The notes beneath the pieces were generated by a model, which saw only the letters and a program-made list of their open reading frames with translations, did no database searches and was not told where the DNA came from. Below, in pieces: positions 11,101-24,100 of a stretch of DNA of 57,500 nucleotides. Within the stretch, counting starts at the first letter, position 1. Each line of letters starts with the position of its first letter. Source of the DNA: Prorocentrum cordatum (Eukaryota > Sar > Dinophyceae > Prorocentrales > Prorocentraceae); assembly GCA_963575745.1 (NCBI GenBank), contig CAUYUJ010019626.1, forward strand, positions 95,001-152,500, read 5' to 3'. The position numbers were made by a program, and so were the translations under genes.

Positions 11101-14100
11101 TCTCGAGAGTCCGCGCGGAGGACACCCCCTCCTGGGCGCGCGGAGCGCGCCAGTGGAGTCGCCAGAAGCCGCCGCCAGGCGGGGTCCAGCGATATGGGGG
11201 ACCGGCACAGGTTGGGGGGGCATTGAGCTGGGATCGCCGATACATCTTGGCGGCGCGCGAAAGGGGGTAGTGGGAGGGGGGAAGGCTTCTTAGCACACTG
11301 AATCTTAGAAGGCCTCGGCCTTACGTCTATAGAGAAGGCCCGCGCCTTCTAAGAAGCAGGGGTGCTTCTAAGAAGCCTTCCCCCCCGCCCCTACCCCCCT
11401 CTGCCCATTGCCGAACATCGCCGATAGACCGGCGAGAGGCCCCCGACAGCAAATCCGCACCATTCTGGGCGGGGTGGGCTGTCGATGCGCTCCCCCTGAG
11501 CCTACACCCTCCCTGCATTCAAGAGAGGAAAACCAGCATAGACACCCTTTCTCGAAGGTCATCGTGGATTTCTTAGATCGGCGCTGGACCCCCTCCATAA
11601 CGCGCGGAGCGCGCCAGCTGCGCCGCCGAAGGGGCCCAGCGCAGATCCAAGAAATCCACGCGGACCTCCGAAAGTGTATGTTTATGCCTTTGTGACTATT
11701 CGATATATCCTCACCTAAGGGTGACCCTGATCCGGGACGCATGAGGAAGTACGAATATTTTGTGCCTCCGTTGGAAACGCACGTCTGACCCGAGCATGTA
11801 GTACACAATATTGTAGCAGACAGTTTCCCAAGCGGCATGGCCAGAAAGCGCCCGCCTCTACACTACTAGGTTTGCGAGCGTGCGCTGCTCCCTTGCGAGG
11901 CCGACGCACATGTAGCAGAAGTATGATTCGATGGCGACGACTCTCTTGCCCTTGGAACCTCGTAGCCCTTCGCCTTCATCTTCTCCATGGCTGGCGCGAT
12001 CTCCGCCGCCTTCTTGCCCTCGCCGGTCACGAAATAGATCTTGTCCTGGCCCTCCTGCGGGCGCCGCCCGGCGCCGCCCAGGCCCGGCTTTCGGTAGGGG
12101 GCCAACTGCGAACCCTACCCCTACCCCCCACGACTTCTGAGGGGAGGGTGGGGTACGGTTCGCAGTTGGCCCCCTATTCGGCGCAGACCCTGTGCCCGAG
12201 GATCCAGGAGAGGGGGAGGAGGGTCGAGGGTCGGGGAGGGAGGAGGACGGACGCACGGGCGCCACTCCGACGACGCTGCACCGGCCGAAAGGGGCCGGGC
12301 GCGCAACGCGCACAAAAAACGCGCAGCACGGCACCCGCAAAACATCCGCCCGCGAGACCCTGCCACGCCTGCGCTGGAATTCGGAGGAGGAGGAGGAGGA
12401 GAAGGAGGAGGAGGAGGAGAAGGAAGAGGACGAGCAGGAGAGGAGGAGGAAGAGGAGGAGGAGGAGGAGGAGGAGGAGGAGGAGGAGGAGGAGAAGGACC
12501 ATCATCTCTGGCTCCGCATGCCGACCTGGACTCTGCAGGTGCCAGCGGGTGTCGTCAGGCCACCGCTCGCGCGGCTGGTGGCGCGGCCTGCCCTCCGCTC
12601 GCGTGGTTCGGCTGGCGCTCCACACCCCGTCGCGGAGGAGGGGGGGATAGAGGGTCGGGGAGGGAGGAGGGTCGAGGACTGGAGGGCTCGAGGAGGGGGT
12701 CGAGGATCGAGGAGGGATGAGGGAGGAGGATCGAGGATCGAGGAGGGAGGAGGGAGGAGGATCGAGGAGGGAGGGGGGAGGAGGAGGGAAAAGGACCGAG
12801 GAGGGGAGGAGGGGGATCGAGGAGGGAGGGGGGGAGGGAAGATGGCAAATCGACCCTGAGCTCCCGTCCTTCGCTTTCCCGCGGCCAGGCCCCTCTGCCC
12901 CGGTGCCCCCCTCCTCCCCGATGCGACGCCGAGGTGCTCCCCGGGCCAGTGCCGCTTCGCGGGCCCCCTCGACAGCGACTTCCACGAAATCCGCTCGGGT
13001 CAAGCACGCTTTGCTCTGACGCTCGCTCGGCAATTGCCTGGCCATCGCCCTCTGCGTGGGCCGGCTCCTGCCTCGGGCGCGGGGTGGGCAGGATGTCGTC
13101 GGAGACATCTGCGATTCCCGAAGGCTGTCGCTGAAGTTTCTTTCTGGCGCCTCCTGGGCCATGCCCCTTCCTAGAGGCCTCCCAGATAGGGCCCGAATAG
13201 ATGGGGTCGAGGGACCGCGCCGCATCGCCATTGCATCGCCGATGTATCGGCGATGCGTCGGCGATGCATCGGCGATGCATCCGCGACGTCGGCGATGCAC
13301 CAAAGCGACGTCGGCGTGGGGAAGCGCGGTCTCCACAGTGAGCCGCATCGTCGATGCATCGGCGATGCGGCGCGATCCTCCGACCCCGTCTGCTCGGACC
13401 CCGTCTGGGAGGCGTGGACTTCCTGTGGGCCGGAGCTCGCACTATGCTTCTCCTCCAGCCAGGCTGCAATTAAGTCGGGCATGTCCTCCTACAGGTGGTT
13501 TTTAAGTGAAAAATAGAAAGCCCTTGTTCAAAGTTCAGATATTCCATGGCACAAGTTGCACTTCGGCGCAGCGATGCTCTCCTCCCTGGTCGACGCCGCT
13601 TGGGTACAAACGCGTCTGCTCTCGCCGCCAACTCGAGGCTGGTGTGCATGACAAGCCGTGGACAGCAACACCAACCGCAGCATTTTGCTTCTGCCGGTAC
13701 TTCGCCACCGGGTTCCTGTACAAGGCGTTCCTTTGCAAGCACATCGTTTTCGGCACCGCCTGTTCCCAAGGTTTTGCCTCCTCCTGGCCTCGCCGTGAGG
13801 CCGCGCTCCTTCTGTCCCCCCTTCTTTGTCAATTCGAACTTCGCGCGGCCCGCTCAGCTTCGACCGGAAGAGGTGCGCTCTCGATCCGCGAATCAAAACA
13901 TTGTTTAAAGTTGAGAAGTAAGTTACAATGATCAATACATCGTCCCCAGACTATGTTCTACTTCGTTTGAACATTCCTCGTGTAGAGGGACAGGCCCGGC
14001 TTAATGTTGCAATCGCCAGCCCTGCATGCGCCGCCGATCCGAGTCCCCCCCGGGGGCCCCCCTCGCCCTTGACCTTCGCGGGCGCGGAAGAAAAAATAGC

Positions 14101-15134
14101 CTCAAATCGGGCGTGTCCCCCTACAGGCGGATTTGTGATTGCATATCAAAAACTCCAAGACATTCAACCATAGTCAAGAAATATGAAAAGATTCGCCCCC
14201 TACTCTTCCTTGGCTATGTTTGAAGACTCCTCCTGTGAAGGGACAGGCCCGACTTGAAGATAGCCCACTGCCAGGCCTGCCTCAGCCCTCTGCAGCTCGG
14301 GCTCGAACGTGCCGGCGCTCTTCATGCAGGCAGGCGCTCCCAAAAGAAGATGGGCTCCCCCGTTTCCCTTAGGAGGCAACTACTGGGATTGAACCCCATT
14401 GGGGGATTAAGAAAAAGCTTAACAACGAGTAAAAAAGATTGAGAATCCCCGCAGGAAATATTCAGAAGGATTGAGCCCCCTTGGGGGCCTGTTGCGCGGG
14501 ATTGGGCCTCGGCTCGCGCGGGGCTAAGCCGGGTGAAACAGGATTGAGCAGGATTGAAGTGGATTGAGCGGGATGAAAACAGATTTCGGACCAGGGCAAA
14601 GTCAGAGTTTGACATCCCAGGAGTTGCGCGTGGATCCCCCCCCCCGCCCTCGGGGGAGCCCGAGAGGGGCGCGTCCAAAAGGGGGTCTCGCAGAGCATGG
14701 CCGGAGACGCGCGCGCGCGGCCCAGGGAAGGGGGGGGGGGGGCGGCCGAGGGCCGTCGCGTCGACGCAAGCAGAGCGGGTGCGTGAGATCTGAGAAGATC
14801 GCATTGACTCGGACATGCGACCCCCCCCCAAGTCACCACATTCGGAGGCCACTACTGGGAGGTCTTCGTCGGAAGAACGAAGGGCGATTTAGTCTCCGCG
14901 GGGGGCTGCCCCGCCAGATCGGGCCTCGGATTAAGTCTCAGCGGGGCAAAGCTGGATGAAACGCAGGCTTGAGCCGGATCGGGGCGGGGCGGAACCGGAT
15001 TTGGGGACCAGGGCAAAGTCAGAACTGTGTGTTTTTGTGCGTGTGTGCGTGTGTGTGTGTGTGCGTGTGTGTGCGTGCGTGCGTGCGTGTGTGTGTGTGT
15101 GTGTGTGTTAGTGTGTAGGTGTGTGTGTGTGTGC

Positions 15135-15166
<32 letters not shown>

Positions 15167-18100
15167 CCTGCCCTCGAGCAAGGGTCGAGACGCGACGACC
15201 GCGAGCGCTTCAAGGCGCACTGCCAACGCTTGACGCGGCCGCCAAGCTCGCGCGTGCAATTGCACGTCTCGTCCACAAACCAGTCGGCCATCTTGTCGAT
15301 GTTCCCCGTCGCCTCCTCGGGGGAGATCAGCCACGGGGCAGCCTCGACGTCTTTGTCTAAATCTGGCATTCGAGACTTGAGGACGCAAAGAACGACCTCC
15401 TCCAGCGCCTCCTCCTGGGAGATCGTCGTCTTCCATTCTTTGAAGCCTGCCAGCTTCGCGTACTTCATCCCTGCTTGCTTCGGCGCAGCCGCCAACTTGA
15501 TGTTACCCATGTCATCTGGGCCAATGGTCGGGACACCCCCCTGCATTGCCTCACGGGTGCGCTTGCTCGCCTTGTTCACGGCTGGCGTGATCTGCACCTG
15601 GTCCATGGCCGTTGCCACAGCGGCCTCACTGATCGGCGTCGCCATGACGACGACTGTCGGCGACATGCTCGCCACGCGTAGCACCGCCGCGCTGCCTGGG
15701 CCACGCTGGCGAGAGGGAGGGCAAAAAGCGGGATGGAGCACTGGGAGGAGTTCCATTGCAATTGCATTGTTTGTCGGCGCGAGGCCGCCAAGGCGGCCCC
15801 CCCTTTCAAACTGAGGCTCTCGCTCGAGCTCCAATTGAGGCCCTCTCGAGGTATCCTAGGAGGGAGGCACCGTGCGAGACGGTGCCCAGAGGACGGGGCC
15901 TCTCGGGGCGAGCGGGGAAGGCCCAAAGGGAGGTGCTGGAGGTAGAGGGCGGCCCCCCCTTCAAACTGAAGCTCTCGCTCGAGCTCTAGCCCGGAGAAGC
16001 AATTGGGACCCCCCCCCCCCGGCGTTATCATTAGCACCGCACCGTGCTTAAATATTTTTGTTTGGGGGCGTCGCCGAACGATATAATTAGCACCGCGCAA
16101 ATGAAAGGAAAGTAAATCCGCCGACCCTGTCGGCGTGTGTGGGGGGCTTCTCCGTTCGACTCGTCGTCTCCGTCGTCTCCGTCGTCTCCGTTCCCCCCCG
16201 CCCCAGGGCTCTCCTCCTCAAGCTCGCTGCCCTAAGCGAAATTCAACGACGTCCTAATGGGGTCGAAGGGAAGCCCCTTCCCTTTGATCCCTACCCCGCA
16301 AGGGGGGGGGGGTCCCGGGGCAGATGCGACGCCCGCCGGGGCGCGCTTTCCTCGAGCGGGCAAGCGCGGGATGCACTTCCTCCTCCTCGTGGTCGTCCTC
16401 CTCCTCCTTTTCCTCCTCCTCCCCCTCCTGCTCTTCTCCTCATTCTCCTCCTCCCCCCCCTCCTCGCCCTCCCCCTCCTCCTCCCCCTCCTCCCGCAGAG
16501 GCGTCCCGGGAGCGGGCCCCGAGTCAAAATACCCCCCCCCTAGGGCGCATTTTCCTCGAGCGGGCACGCCCGAGATGCACTTCTTCCTCTTCCGGGAGCA
16601 CGCCCCAAGTCAGCATATCGCACTCCCGGGCCGTACTTTCTTCGAGCGGGCACACAAAGGATGCACTTCCTCCTCCTCCTCCTCCTCCGCCTCCTCCTCC
16701 TCCTCCTCCTCCTTCCCCCTCCTCCTCCGCCCTCCCTCTTCCTCCTCCTCCTCCTCCTGCTCCTCCTGCTCCTCCTCCTGCTCCTCCTCCTGCTCCTCCT
16801 CCTCCTCTTCCTCCCCCCCTTCCTCCTCCTCCTCCTCCTCCCCCCCTTCCTCCCCCTCCTCCTCCTCCTCCTCCTCCCCTCCTCCCCCCCTCCTCCCGCC
16901 TCCTCCACCTCCCCTCCCCCCCTCCTCCTCCTCCTCCCCCCCCCTCCTCCTCCTCCTGCTCCTCCTCCTCCTCCTCCTCCTCCTCCTCCTCCTCCTCGTC
17001 CTCCCCCTCCTCCTTTTCCTCCTCCTCCTCCTCCTCCCACTCCTAGCCCTTTCGATCAGGGTCGGCGGCGCCGGCCGCCAGGCCTCTCCAATGCTTCCTG
17101 CGCCCCGCCTCGGCTGGCATCCCACTTGGAATTTCAATAATAATAAGAATGCGAATAATAATGAGAATGCGAATGAGAGCAATAATAAGAATAAGGCGAG
17201 TGTTACAAGTACTGCTGACACCGTAACTGTTACTGCTACCGTGATGACGATGATGATGCTGATGACGGCGATGGTTTCGAAGCGGCCTGGGCAGGCGACC
17301 GGAACTCCAGCCTGGAGTGCGCTGAGCGAGTCCCCACCTTGAAATCTGCGGGAACTGCGGCCAGTAGTATTGCGCTGAGGCGCTGAATCTCTGAACTGCG
17401 GCCCGAAGACTGCCGGGGGGAACTCAGCGCGACATCTGCCTGACAGGCTAAGCTCGCCCTCCCCTCCCTGCCGCCCCCTGTCCCAGGGCGAGTGGGCCGA
17501 TCCGCCTGGTCCCGTCGCCGTCGCCGTCGCCATCGCCGTCTCCTTCTCCTTCCCCCCCTCCTCCTCTTAGCCACGAGTGCCAGAGCGGCGCCTCCAGGGT
17601 GCGGGGCGGTTATCGCATCGCCGGAGAGGGAAGGGGGGTCTGCAATTGCCCCCTCGGGTTAACAGAGGCCCCCTCGAGGCATCCCGGAGGGGGGCGCCGC
17701 GCGAAGCGGGGCCTATAGGATGGGGCCTCTCGGGGCAAGCGGGGAAGGCCCAGAGGGGCGTCCCGGGGGTAGGAGGCGGCTCCTCCTTCAAACCGAGGCT
17801 CTCGCGTCCGTCGCCCAAGCGCGCACGCAGGAAAGGCCGAAGGCCTTGAGATAGCTTTGGCGGTCGGCGCCGTTAGAAACAACGACGACGACCACGACGA
17901 CGACGACGCGAAGCCCGGGGCCGATCGCCTGCGCAGCGCCTTGCTGCCGCCGTCGAGGAGAGGAGAAAGGAGGGGGGGGAAAGGGGAGGAGGAGGAGGAG
18001 GAGGAGGAGGAGGAGGAGGAGGAGCAGCAGGGGGGGGAGGAGGAGGGGGGGGGGGCGAGGAGGAGGAGGAGGAGGAGGGAGGGAGATGGGACGAGGACGA

Positions 18101-21100
18101 AAGTAGGAGGAAATGGAAGGAGGAGGTAAATGAGGACGAGAAGGACGAGTAGGAGGAGGAGGAGGAGGAGGAGGGAACCTTTTCGGGACCTCCTTTGGGG
18201 GCCTTTCGGGGCAAGGTCGGCGACCGCGTCGCGAGGTATTTGGGGGGCCCTAAATGCCTCCGGGACTCTGGGCTGGCCAAGCCCCGCCTCGGGCTGCTGC
18301 GAGGCCGTCGCGGGCCTTCGGCGGTCCCGCTGGGGGATTTCCTAGCCGCCAAAGACGGCCAACGTGGCCCCAAGACGGCCAAGGAAACCCCCGAGAAGCC
18401 TTCCAAGATGCCCCGCAGACCGCCCCAAGACGGCCCAAAAGGCACCAAAAGGCCCCCACGGGCCTCATGAGGCCCCCAAAGGCCCCCACGATGCCCACAG
18501 AGGCCCCCGAGAGGACCGAGGAACCTCAAGGTCCCAGGGGGGCCGAAAAAAAAAACGCACACAGAGACTCCAAAACGGCCATCCTCGCCCCTCCCTCTTC
18601 CCCCCCTCTCTTCTCCCCCCTCGCTCCTCGTCGGCCTCCCTCCCTCCTCCCTTTGCCGCTCCCTCCTCCTCCTCCTCCTCCTCCCCCCTCCCCCCTCCTC
18701 CTCCTCGGCGTGGGTGGAGAGCGTCGGGGAGCGCCTTCGCCTCGCTGTTTTTTTTTTGTTCCCATCGAACGCTCGGCGCCCCCCCGACGCCACCCTGTCT
18801 GCTCGAGTGCGCGCGCCCGCCTGGCTATTGCAGCCGCGGTGTTCCGAACCCCATCCCTGGGGACTTTGATTTCCACCGCCATCACCAAATGTTGGAGGGG
18901 GGGGGGAGGGGGGGAAGGGGGGGGGAAGGAGGAGGAAGAGGAGGAGACCGGGGGGGGGGGAACATGGAGGAATGAGGTAGTGGGGGGAAGTAGGAGGGGG
19001 GGAGGATGGGGGGGGGGGAGGGGGAGGAGGAAGAGGAGGCGGAGGGGTTGGAGGATGAAGAGGCAGGAAGAGGTAGGAGGTAGGAAAGGAGGAAGAAGGA
19101 GTTGGGAGGGAGGAGGGCGGGCGGGGGGAGAGGAGAACGATGAGGATGAGGCTGACGAGGAGGAGGAGGAGGACGAGGAGGAGGACGAGGAGGAGGAGGG
19201 CGAGGAGGAGAAAAGGAGGAGGAGGAGGAGGGGGGGGAAAAAGGAGGAGGAGAAGGCGGAAGACCCCCCCTCTAACTTATGGTTGTGGCAATGGAAACCA
19301 GGTCCGTGAATCCCCGCGCCCTAGGGGGCGGCGTCGGCCGCCAAATCCCTCGGGGCGCCCGGGGCCCGGAACTTGGACCTGCCAGACAAGGGGGGGGGGG
19401 AAGGGGGGGGGGCGCCGCAGGAACAGGAGGTGGAGCAGAAGAAGGAGAAGGAGATTGAAGGACGGGAAGGAAACGCCACAGGAAGAGCAGGAGGTGGAGG
19501 ACCGATTTTTTTTGAAAGATTTGGCAGCCGATGTTCCGAAGCGCGGCCGGCGCCGGCCGCGCGCTCAAGCGCCCCCCGCGGCTGCGGCCAGCGACGGGGC
19601 GGGCGCTGGGCTGGCCTCGCCGCGAGGCGCTGGCTTCCCCTTGCGGGGGCGGGGCCACCAGGCCTTCAAATCCTCGGCGCCCGCGCGCCTCTTCTCGCGG
19701 CTCGTGGCCGGAGGCTCCGGCATCCGAGGCGCGCCCTCGATCGGCCTTCCAGTCGGACACCTTGTCGGCGTGAGTGAAGTTTGGGCCGCGCGCGCCGCCT
19801 TGCATCCCATGCCCGGCCACGCCTCGACCGGAACTGCCGCAGGGCGCTCGCGCTCCGCGCCCGCGAGGGCGCCCTTCTCCGCCAGGGCGCCCCAGTGCTT
19901 CCGCGCCGCCGAGTCGTTGTCGGCGGCGGCCCCCCGGCGAAACTTCGCCGCGCTAGGGCCCCCCTTCAGGAAGCCTTCCAGACCCGAACCGAGCAGGAGG
20001 CCCCATCCGACGAAATGGCCGAGGACGCGCGGGGTCATGAGCCGCACCCCTCTTTTGAACACGCAGGTCCCCAAGGCTGCCACCAGGCCCGCCGCCGCCG
20101 CCTGGCCCACAAGGAAGGGGCCGCGGGGGGGGGGCAAGGGGGGGGCACACGGGGCCGACAAGGGCGAGGGGGCGAGAAAAAAGAGGCCGAGGAGAAAGAG
20201 GAGTGAAGGAAAGCAAAGACCTTCCACTCCGCCGTGACCCCCTGGAAGACGGGCGCCTGGCAAGCGCGCGTCGCGGCCGCGCCCGCCACGCCCGCCAGCG
20301 TCAGGCTGTTGAAATCAAGATTGTGCTTGCTTTTACGGCCTCTCGGAAGCCTCCGCCCTTGGACGAATCTGGCACCCTTCGCATTCACGTTGCTCTTGTA
20401 GGCCCCCATCGCGTCCACCAACTGCCCCGGCGTGGCGCCCAGGGGGAGGTGCTCGGCGATGAACTCCGCCAGGTCTGGCGCGCGCAGGAGCGCCATGGCG
20501 AGCGACCCCGCCGCCACGGTTGGGCCGAGGGGGCACCGGGCGAGGAGAGATCTGCCCGCTCTCTGGATCGGGTCGGCGTCGCCCTTGTTCACGGAGTGAA
20601 CCCAGCTCCCCATGGATGCGCCCCTCATGGTGTAGCCGCCGCCCTTGCGCGAGGCGATCGGATGCACCTGGGAACTGAGCATGGGCAGGTCAGTCTTGCC
20701 AAGAAGGCGGGCGGCGATCACCTCAGCGAGAAGAACGCCCATGACCTCCCACACGTCTTGGTAACCCGCGTCGGAAGCGATCCAAAACAACACTGCCAAA
20801 GTGCTAGCCCACCCCGCCTTTGCTGCAAAGGAGTGCATGATGGCACGTGCCCGCTGAGCGCCCTGCAGCCGCCAGTGAAGTGGCCGGGTGCTTCCTCACA
20901 CTCCGGCAGCTCCGAAAGTTTAGCCTGAAGGGTCCGCGCCATGTGTGGGCCTGTGCCTGAGGGCCTGAAGGGAGCTCGTGCCAAACTGAAGGCAAGAACC
21001 TCGAGCTAAAATGAGAGTGGGGAATTGAAGGAGGGAGGCGACGGGCAGGGAGGAAGGATGAGGGAGGGAAGGGGGAGGGGGGGGGATAGTGAGGGAGGGA

Positions 21101-24100
21101 AGGATGAGGGAGGGAAGGGTTATGGTGAGGTTCTCGGGGGCCTCAATGGTGCTTTCTGGGGACCTGCTTGGCCGTGTCGGAACTAGAACGAAACTAGAAC
21201 GAAAGTAGAACGAAACTAGAACGACACTAAGACGAAACTAGAACGAAATTCGTTGCGACATCTGGTTTTTCATTTTCGTTCCAATGTCGTTCCAGTTTCG
21301 TACCATTTTCGTTCTAAGTTCGTTCCATGTTCGTTCCTCCCCTCCTCCAGTTCCTCCACCTCCTCCTCCTCCTCCTCCTCCTCCTCCTCTTCCTCCTCCT
21401 CCCCATCATCATACTCCTCCTCCTGCAAGCGACGCGCTCCTCGTCCAAGCACTCATGATGCCGATGGCGGAAACCAGCCTCGATGTGCCGTCGTCGCCCA
21501 CTTGAGGCCCCATATGCTCCCACCCCTCTTCCTCGGGAACGGGGGATTGTGGGGGTCCTCGCCTTTCGAGGGTTGTTTCGTATGGTTTTCGTCCTTTTCT
21601 CCTCCTCCTCCTCTTTCTTTTCGTTTTCTTCCTCCTCCTCCTCCCCTTATTCCCTTCCTCGTTCTCCCTATCCTGCTCCTCAACTCCCCCCCCTCCTTCT
21701 ACTCCTCCTCCTCCCCCTCCCTCCTTCCATTCTTTTTTTTTGGATTCCGTTTTGTGAGGATTCCTTTTGTGAGGCTTTCCCATAGAATTCCTTTGTGCGG
21801 CTTTCCAATAGAATCTCTTGTGATGCTTTCCAAAAGATTCCTTGTGTGAGGCTTTCCAATAGAATTCCTTTGCGATGCTTTACAAAGGATTCCTTCTGTG
21901 CGGCTTTTCAATAGAATCCATTTGTGGTGCTTTCCAAAGGATTCCTTTTGTGAGGCTTTCCAATCGAATTCCTGTGTGATGCTTTCCGAAGGATTCCTTA
22001 TGTGCGGCTTTCCAATAGAATCAATTGGTGGCCCTTCCCAAAGGATTCATTTTGTGATGCTTTCCAATAGAATTACTTTGCGCGGCTTTCCAATAGAATC
22101 CGTTTGTGGTGCTTTCCAAAGGATTCTTTTTGTGAGGCTTTCCAATAGAATTCCCTTGTGCGGCTTTCCAATAGAAACCCTTTGTGGTGCTTTCCAAAAG
22201 ATTCCTTTTGTGAGGTTTTCCAATCGAATTCCTGTGTGATGCTTTCCGAAGGATTCCTTTTGTGCGGCTTCCCAATAGAATCCATGCGTGGCGCTTCCCA
22301 AAGGATTCCTTTTGTGATGCTTTCCAATAGAATTACTTTGCGCGGCTTTCCAATATAATCCATCTGTCGTGATTTCCAAATGATTCTTTTTGTGAGGCTT
22401 TCCAATAGAATTCCTTTGTGATGCTTTCCAAAGGATTCCTTGTGCGCGGCTTTCCAATAGAATCCTTTTGTGTGCTTTCCACATGGTTCCTTTTGTGAGG
22501 CTTTCCAATATAATCCATCTGTCGTGATTTCCAAATGATTCTTTTTGTGAGGCTTTCCAATACAATTCCTTTGTGATGCTTTCCAAAGGATTCCTTGTGT
22601 GAGGCTGTCCAGTGGATCTCTTTGTGATGTTTTCCAAAGGATTCCTTTTGTGAGGCTTTCCAATCGAATCCCTTTGAGGAGGAGGAGGAGGAGGAGGAGG
22701 AGGAGGAGGAGGAGGAGGAGGAGGAGGAGGATATATATATATATATAGAAAGAGAGAGAGAGAGAGAGAGAGAACGAAGAAAGTGGATGGGAGATGAAGA
22801 GACGTGGGGGGACGGGAGAACATGTATGATCAGAACCCACCAAAAGGTAGGTATTGAGGTGGGGCGACCTTATCATTAGCATTAGCGTTAGCGTTCGCAT
22901 TCGCATTAGCACGAGCAATGGCATTATCATCAGCATTAGCATTGGTATTCACATTCGCATTAGCATTCGCGTTAGCATTCTCACTCGCATTAGCATTAGC
23001 ATTAGCAGTCGCCGTAGCATTAGTATTATCAGTGGCATTTACAGTAGCATTGGCATTATCATTAGCATCAGCATTAGCATCAGCATTAGCATTGGCAGTA
23101 GCATTGGCATTAGCATTGGCATTAGCATCCGTATTGGCATTATCATTGACATTATCACTAGCATTGGCATTATCATCAGCATTAGCATTAGCGTTCGCGT
23201 TCGCAGTCGCATTATCACGAGCAATAGAATTAGCATCAGCATTAGCATTGGCATTAGCATTAGCATTAGCATTCGCGTTAGCATTCTCACTCGCATTAGC
23301 ATTCGCATGAGCAGTCGCAGTAGCATTAGCATCATCAGTCGCATTGGCAGTGGCATTGCCATTAGCATTAGCATCAGCATTAGCATCAGCATTAGCATCA
23401 GCATTAACATTGGCATTGTTAGTAGCATTGGCATTAGCATTAGCATTAGCATTAGCATTGCCATTAGCATTAGCATTGGCATTATCGTTGGCATTAGCAT
23501 TAGCATTGGCATTATCATTAGCATTGGCATTGGCATTAGAATTGACATTAGCATTAGCATTAGCATTAGCATTAGCATTAGCATCAGCATTAGCATTGGC
23601 ATTGGCATTGTCATTAGCACTCGCATTGGCATTTGCACTAGCATTGGCATTGGCATGGGCATTAGCATTGGCATTAGCATTGGCATCACCATTCTCATTC
23701 GCATTAGCGTTCGCATTGGCATTAGCATTAGCATTAGCATTGGCATTAGTATGGGCGTTTGCATTAGCATTAGCATTAGCATTTGCATTATCACTGGCAT
23801 TAGCATTAGCATTGGCATTAGCATTTGCGTTAGTATTGGCATCGGCATTGGAATGAGCGTTAGCATGCGCATTCGCATTCGCATTAGCATTGGCATTAGC
23901 ACTGGCATTAGCAATGGCATTGGCATTACCATTCGCATTAGCATTGGCATTGGCATTAGCATTGGCCTTAGCATTAGCATTGGCATTGAATTAGCATTAG
24001 CATTGACATCCCTCCCCATCCCCATGCTAGAATTTGAAATTAGCATGATAAAGCAGAAAAAACACCAAATATTCATTCAGAAAAGAGGGGCGGAGGAGCG

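Noticed and set aside
11858-13348. 496-codon minus-strand frame
   Set aside because: Runs through repeat N and the GGA tract. The only real coding in this stretch is Hsp90 exon i, which is in a different frame ([11 protein letters not shown]).
15019-15178. Thr-His repeat continuation of the orphan segment
   Set aside because: Translation of the GT dinucleotide array.
16257-17342. 361-codon Ser/Pro/Leu frame and its overlaps
   Set aside because: Produced by the TCC tract; every frame is open and no domain exists.
21745-22675. CRISPR-like array
   Set aside because: Units are contiguous with no unique spacers of constant length; it is a 26-bp minisatellite in eukaryotic DNA.
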